In this document: in pieces, positions 59,739 to 64,000 of the stretch
Position numbering within the stretch: position 1 is the first letter of the stretch
How the letters are laid out: each line of letters starts with the position of its first letter
Assembly (NCBI GenBank): GCA_032164295.1
Contig: JAJHTX010000002.1
Location: forward strand, 1,798,001 to 1,862,000
From: Inonotus obliquus
Lineage: Eukaryota > Basidiomycota > Agaricomycetes > Hymenochaetales > Hymenochaetaceae
DNA length: 64,000 bases
Reading direction: 5' to 3'
The notes under the pieces: model-generated
Told to the model about the DNA's origin: nothing
The model's database searches: none
Seen by the model: only the letters and a program-made list of their open reading frames with translations
Translations under genes and position numbers: made by a program

Positions 59739-60143
59739 ATGTGTGAGTGGTTAGATCAGCTTCGTCCGCAGACCGCTTCAAGTTCTTAGTCGTTTGAGCA
59801 ACCATTTGGACGGTTCTTGCCGAGAAAATCTCGATATTCGCAGCTTCAGCATTCCATGATTAAGGTTAAATTGGTTCAACGCGCCAGGTTTGAGGTTTAC
59901 ATACCCATGTTGTCTCACGCGCGAGTGGTGGAAAGGAATGAAGATGAGTACTTGTTCCCGTGACCGTGCAGCGTGAACAATGCGACTATTTTAGAAATTT
60001 AGCCAAATAAAGACAAGCAACTCCGACAAATCCCTGTTCAGGGACTTCAGTCCCTTTCCATTGACATTAACATTACAAGAAACCGTGAAACAATTCTAAA
60101 AGTCTCATATCAAGTCGCTTCTATATGCCCACTCTGTCATACT

Positions 60144-62381
60144 TTACTTCGGACCAACGACAAACTGCTTGGTTTTATTAAGGTGCGCAATTGTCTCATC
60201 ACTAAGATCGAGATGTGCCTTCACCAACGCCGGCGGCGTAAGGGCGAGCCATTGCTGCAAACTGATGTCCTCGACACGATCTGATTATGATATTCAAGTC
60301 AGTTGCTCCAAAAGTCGAAAGATGTGTCAAAATCTGACCTGAGGCGAAGAGTTCCAAGTACTGGACCGTCGTGTTTCCAGTGTTCTCGATATAGTGTCCA
60401 AACGAGGGAGGAACATAGCCTAGTAAGAATACTTTAAAAAGGGCCGTTCATACTTTATAACTCTAAGGTACAAACCGATATCACCGGCCTGTAAGAGCTA
60501 TGGTCAGCGTGTCCATGGCAGAGATGTCTCATGGAAACTCACGCGATAGTCGAAGGTATTCGCCGTCGCAGACGAGGCGAAGAGCGTCATTCGAGCCTCT
60601 CCTGTGCTGCAATCAAACAGACTCATTAAGATGGTATCGAAACGTATAAGAAATGATATCCTTACATGAAGTAACTCCATTCAGGTTGGGTAGGGTGCCA
60701 CTAGTGGATATTACTGTATCAGTACGCATAACACCTTCCTTCAAGATTTACTCACGTGAAGCTCACTTGACAAGTAAAGAAATATCAGTTATGCAAAGAT
60801 TTAATAAATAGCGACCGGACGTACCGCATTGCTCCAGGTTCAATGGTGACAAGAGCACCAACAATCGTAGTGGCTACCGCAAAGACGCTTGGGTCAAATA
60901 TCTTAATCGACCCACCGGCAAGGGGTGTTGCGGGAGCTTTCGAGAGTGCGTAGGAGTATGGCAATGGGACATTTCCGTTCGGATCCGAAGGGGCGGTTTC
61001 ATCCTTTGCGGGCGGTTCTAAAATAGCATACGTAAATGTCACCTCCGAATAATAATGAAAGTTGAGAATGAGAAACTCCTACCGGATGGGAAGATGTACA
61101 ACTGCTCCGAAGGAATGTGATCAAACGCAGAGATATCTGTTTGAAAGTTCTTGGCAAGCACCTCCTTTGGTATATGCGCGGTCCAATCAGTCAACAAGAA
61201 TGTTTCATCTTCATTGAAAGTTCCCGAATCAAACGCCTTGAGACATGATAGATAATGGTTGAGTTTATTGTATCCAAACCTCTGGAGAGAACTCACTAAA
61301 AGGAACTCGGTCCCATCCGGATTATCGTCCGTTGCTTGAAGAGAATGTGGAATCCCTGGAGGGAAATACCAAAGATCACCCTCGTTCTGAAGATTGAAAA
61401 TGAGCCTCTTGTGTATGAGTGGGACGATCAGACACATACCACGACGGCATAGTAGTTCCGACCGTCCTGATCCACGGCACTGATTGCCGTGCTACCCTGG
61501 AGAAAGAGATCCAGTTTTAATAGTTAGTCATATAATGACAATCATTCTAATTACCTTCAGAACATATGCCCACTTGATAGCACGAACAGTTAAGGAAGGT
61601 AACTTTATTCCGAAGAGCAACGAACTTACCTCGGCGATGCTATGCCAATGGAGCTCGCTATCCATGATCAGTACTCGACAGGACTCATATACCTATGTGG
61701 CAGCATACCGTATTGCCCCGGCCTCAAGTCGCATCTGAACCCCGGCCCTAGAGAGAGGTAAACCAGTAGATCTGATTGCTACATGGCGAAGCTCACTTAC
61801 ATTGCGGTCGCAATGGGCATCACATCCTCTGTCGGAGTAGTGTGAGTAATTAATACCATGCGAAAGAGAGCAGCACGTACGATTCTGCTGTCTCGCCCAA
61901 CCGCCCGTTTCTAGGCGGTTGTGACTCAATGCGAAGGGCCACTTCGCATTCGGTCTAGGGTAGCAAAGCGTTATTGTGAGGCCATCCAAACGTTGCGTAT
62001 GAGAGTAGAGGCGTACATGGAACCCTTGTCGCTTGAAGGGGGTGCATATAGATCGGGATTTTGCCGGTCCAGCTCGATGTTATCCGGAACTATCTGCGTG
62101 GCACCTGTCGTGTTCCTGATGGGCTGGACATTCTCATTGGTGTCTTGCGACCACAAAGGGAAATTCGGGTCGCTGCTGGCCGGGGGAACAGTCTGCGCCT
62201 CATTTGGAGCCGACGATACAGAAGTGGCTTTCAACGATGCGGAAGTGGAGTCTATCGATCCTGGAACTTAGGCCGTCAATCCCGTCATGCTGAGCATAGA
62301 GAAGTCTAAAAATTCACCAGCTGGTGCGGCGGCAACCGTAGATGCAAGAACAAGGAAATACAGAAGACTGACCTTAGACAT
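60144..62381 (-). CDS. Oxalate decarboxylase (secreted bicupin), copy B
   Basis: Near-identical to copy A in exon structure and sequence. Signal peptide MSKVSLLYFLVLASTVAAAPA; cupin 1 ELHWHSIAE and GDLWYFPPGIPHSLQ; cupin 2 ELH|WHPTQPEWSY and YVPPSFGHYIEN; tail LALTPPALVKAH. The micro-exon giving ELH and its splice sites are kept. Differences are a few substitutions: NVQPIRNTTGATQIVPDN versus NVQLIRDTTGTTQIVLDN, DDNPDG versus DDSPDG, and YSYALSK versus LSYALSK. No stop or frameshift seen, so both copies may be active. It shares most of the upstream region with copy A, but with indels, so expression could differ. Start 62381, stop 60144-60146. Confidence 0.91.
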
Positions 62382-63345
62382 GTTGGTGATCGGACCGTTC
62401 TGTTGTCGCAAATGAGGAAGTATTCGCTGCCTTATATACCTTGTCCCTCGTATTACTGCAGCGGCTGGTTCTGAAATTAGGCAGGAAAAAGTGCAACATC
62501 ATCCCGGCTCAGAACTGCGCATTCAAACCCATCGGAATCTGACACGAAAATAGTGAGATACTACTCGTGTCCTGCGGATTATCGCATTCCGGACCGTATC
62601 AAATACGAGAATCCAGGTGAATGACAAAATATTATGACCGAGACCGTCTCCGTCAAGATGATGTCGGGCATGAGACGGTCCAATGAAGGTATACTATAAT
62701 GCGTCTCTGACTGCAGGAGAATGTGAACCACCCCGGTAAGGAAGCAGATATGATTAACGCCCAGCCATGAAATGTCGAGAAGACATGGTCACCGTCGGAT
62801 GCCGAACCTTAGCCCCTCATCGCGATTGCGGCTGCGGCATGGCTGACAAGATCGGAGGTTTGCATTCGGAAAAACACCGTCCAGGTAGACACGACGTCTG
62901 GTTCTGAACCCGACTTCATGCCAGTCCAACAAGATCAAGAAGAGCAAGCGTCTATTTCCGACTGACCGTCGTTTCCACCAAAGGATGCTGACTCGGACTA
63001 TGGAAAACACATCCTTGACATCTTTGCAACTCATGCAGTAGGCTGGTCGTGGATAGTAATGCAGAACGCCCTGGTTATCTCGGTCATCGTGTAAATTACC
63101 GACGCCGAATCCCTTCCGGTCAAACACTGATAAACCCAGTCTTCAAACCCGAACGCAGTGGGGTTCAGGTTGCATATTTCGATACCTGGAGCAAGAAACC
63201 GTCATAGCGCGCGGGGATTGGACTAAGGACTGATTTCCGAGCTGATCGCAGTGGCACTATACGTATGGTCACAGCGGAGATAGCTCCTGACCGGATCATT
63301 CAGATGCGGGGATGTTCAGCCGGAGGAAGACGAGAACATAACTCG

Positions 63346-63717
63346 AATCATTGCTGCGCAGACGAAAAGTAACACCCAATTGGTAGTTTACTCATCAACC
63401 ATATGCTGTCAGTACATCTTTCGCCCGTTCATCGCAGGAACGACTAAACAGACTAGCTTGAGTTCTGAATCCAAGGGCACGATCGGTGGCGAAGGCGACA
63501 ACACGGTGTGATCTCGAAAAGCGATCCGTAATGCTATTCGGGGTCAGATACAAGCCCGAAAATAGTGATACTCATCTTTAAATAGCATTGCAGTTGCAAC
63601 TGAAACGTTGTCACGGTAACGTTGTGACCCACCCAATCTGGCGGTTATGGTATCATGTGATCGAAGGACGGAAATTTGACGACGCACTGGCGGTTGACGG
63701 AGTCCATACACAACGGC
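63346..63717. other. Spacer upstream of the NOL10/ENP2 gene
   Basis: Unique sequence after the end of the duplication, including the promoter of the following gene. The motif CGTTGT[G/C]AC occurs twice near 63,605-63,625. No coding exon recognised. Confidence 0.45.
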
Positions 63718-64000
63718 ATGGTCCCACTCAACGGTGCCAATTCCGCCAAGGTATATACTGTAAATGGGGCAGCATCGGGCTCTTCCTCATCCCTCCCGGA
63801 TTGGCTCACTCGTAAACGAATTGCGAAAAAAGGCAAACGTGCGATAAAAGAACACATCGAGGGCACAATTGACCTCGTTCAGGAATTTGAGTTCCCTGAG
63901 GCCAGCAATAGGATCAAGACGACGCGAGATGGCCATCATGCAATTGCGACGGGAGTTTACAAACCTCAGATGCGATGTTATGATTTGGATCAACTGACGC
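63718..64000 (+). CDS. ENP2: Nucleolar protein 10 / Enp2 homologue, 5' part
   Basis: Open from ATG 63,718 to the window edge, 94 codons. It shows AKVYTVNGA, SLPDWLTRKRIAKK, GTIDLVQEFEFPEASNRIK, TRDGHHAIATGVYKPQMRCYDLDQL. This matches the N-terminus of the NOL10/Enp2 WD-repeat protein (KVYxxS..KSLPEWL, LIQDFEMP, S..DGQYILATGTYKPRIRCYD). That protein is an essential nucleolar component of the small-subunit processome needed for 18S rRNA maturation. The start is the first ATG before the conserved block and fits the family's short N-terminus. It continues beyond the window. It is the first single-copy housekeeping gene right of the duplication. Confidence 0.92.
   Translation, partial: MVPLNGANSAKVYTVNGAASGSSSSLPDWLTRKRIAKKGKRAIKEHIEGTIDLVQEFEFPEASNRIKTTRDGHHAIATGVYKPQMRCYDLDQLT

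Noticed and set aside
59740..60140. Possible separate small gene downstream of decarboxylase copy B
   Set aside because: The sequence is the duplicated PNKP-decarboxylase spacer, also present at 17,105-17,500, without a conserved frame.

Overview
The window looks like nuclear DNA of a basidiomycete fungus, most likely an Agaricomycete. Host genes are cut by many short introns (about 45-70 nt, GT..AG). They encode typical fungal families: a Dal5-type permease, a bicupin oxalate decarboxylase and the fungal complex I 9.5 kDa subunit. The central 36 kb is nested transposons, including a Ty3/gypsy chromovirus.

Layout. 1-17.1 kb is a gene-dense arm: the 3' end of a mitochondrial carrier (+), complex I 9.5 kDa subunit (-), a 15-exon Dal5-type transporter (-), a DUF1348/SnoaL-like protein (-), three tandem FAD monooxygenases (+), a PITH-domain protein (+) and a PNKP-type DNA end-repair enzyme (-). 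17.5-19.7 kb is an oxalate decarboxylase (-). 20.6-57.2 kb is the repeat cluster. 57.2-63.3 kb is a second, direct copy of the PNKP-5'/oxalate-decarboxylase block, split by a 2.36 kb transposon that carries a piece of a USP7-like deubiquitinase gene. The window ends inside the 5' part of a NOL10/ENP2 gene (+).

Repeat cluster. Exact target-site duplications give an insertion order. A chromovirus (22,093-28,248) sits in an LTR-like unit that is itself present five times. Four of the five copies have TG..CA ends and 5-bp duplications. All five carry reading frames, or remains of them, for one unnamed CxxC protein family located upstream of the TATA box. Two 2-kb LTR-like units (family C) sit in family B repeats, and one of them holds two of the ORF-bearing LTRs. 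A Tc1/mariner-like element (43,855-51,881, TA duplication) sits in a family A repeat. Its transposase gene contains an in-frame minisatellite, which is split by a family A element that is itself split by another family A element. Families A and B share a hairpin exactly 19 nt from one end.

Function. The host genes do not form one pathway. The triplicated monooxygenase and duplicated oxalate decarboxylase suggest local expansion of oxidative/acid metabolism beside a repeat-driven, rearranging region. The most interesting unexplained signals are the LTR-embedded protein family, the covarying subterminal hairpin of families A/B, and the transposase minisatellite.
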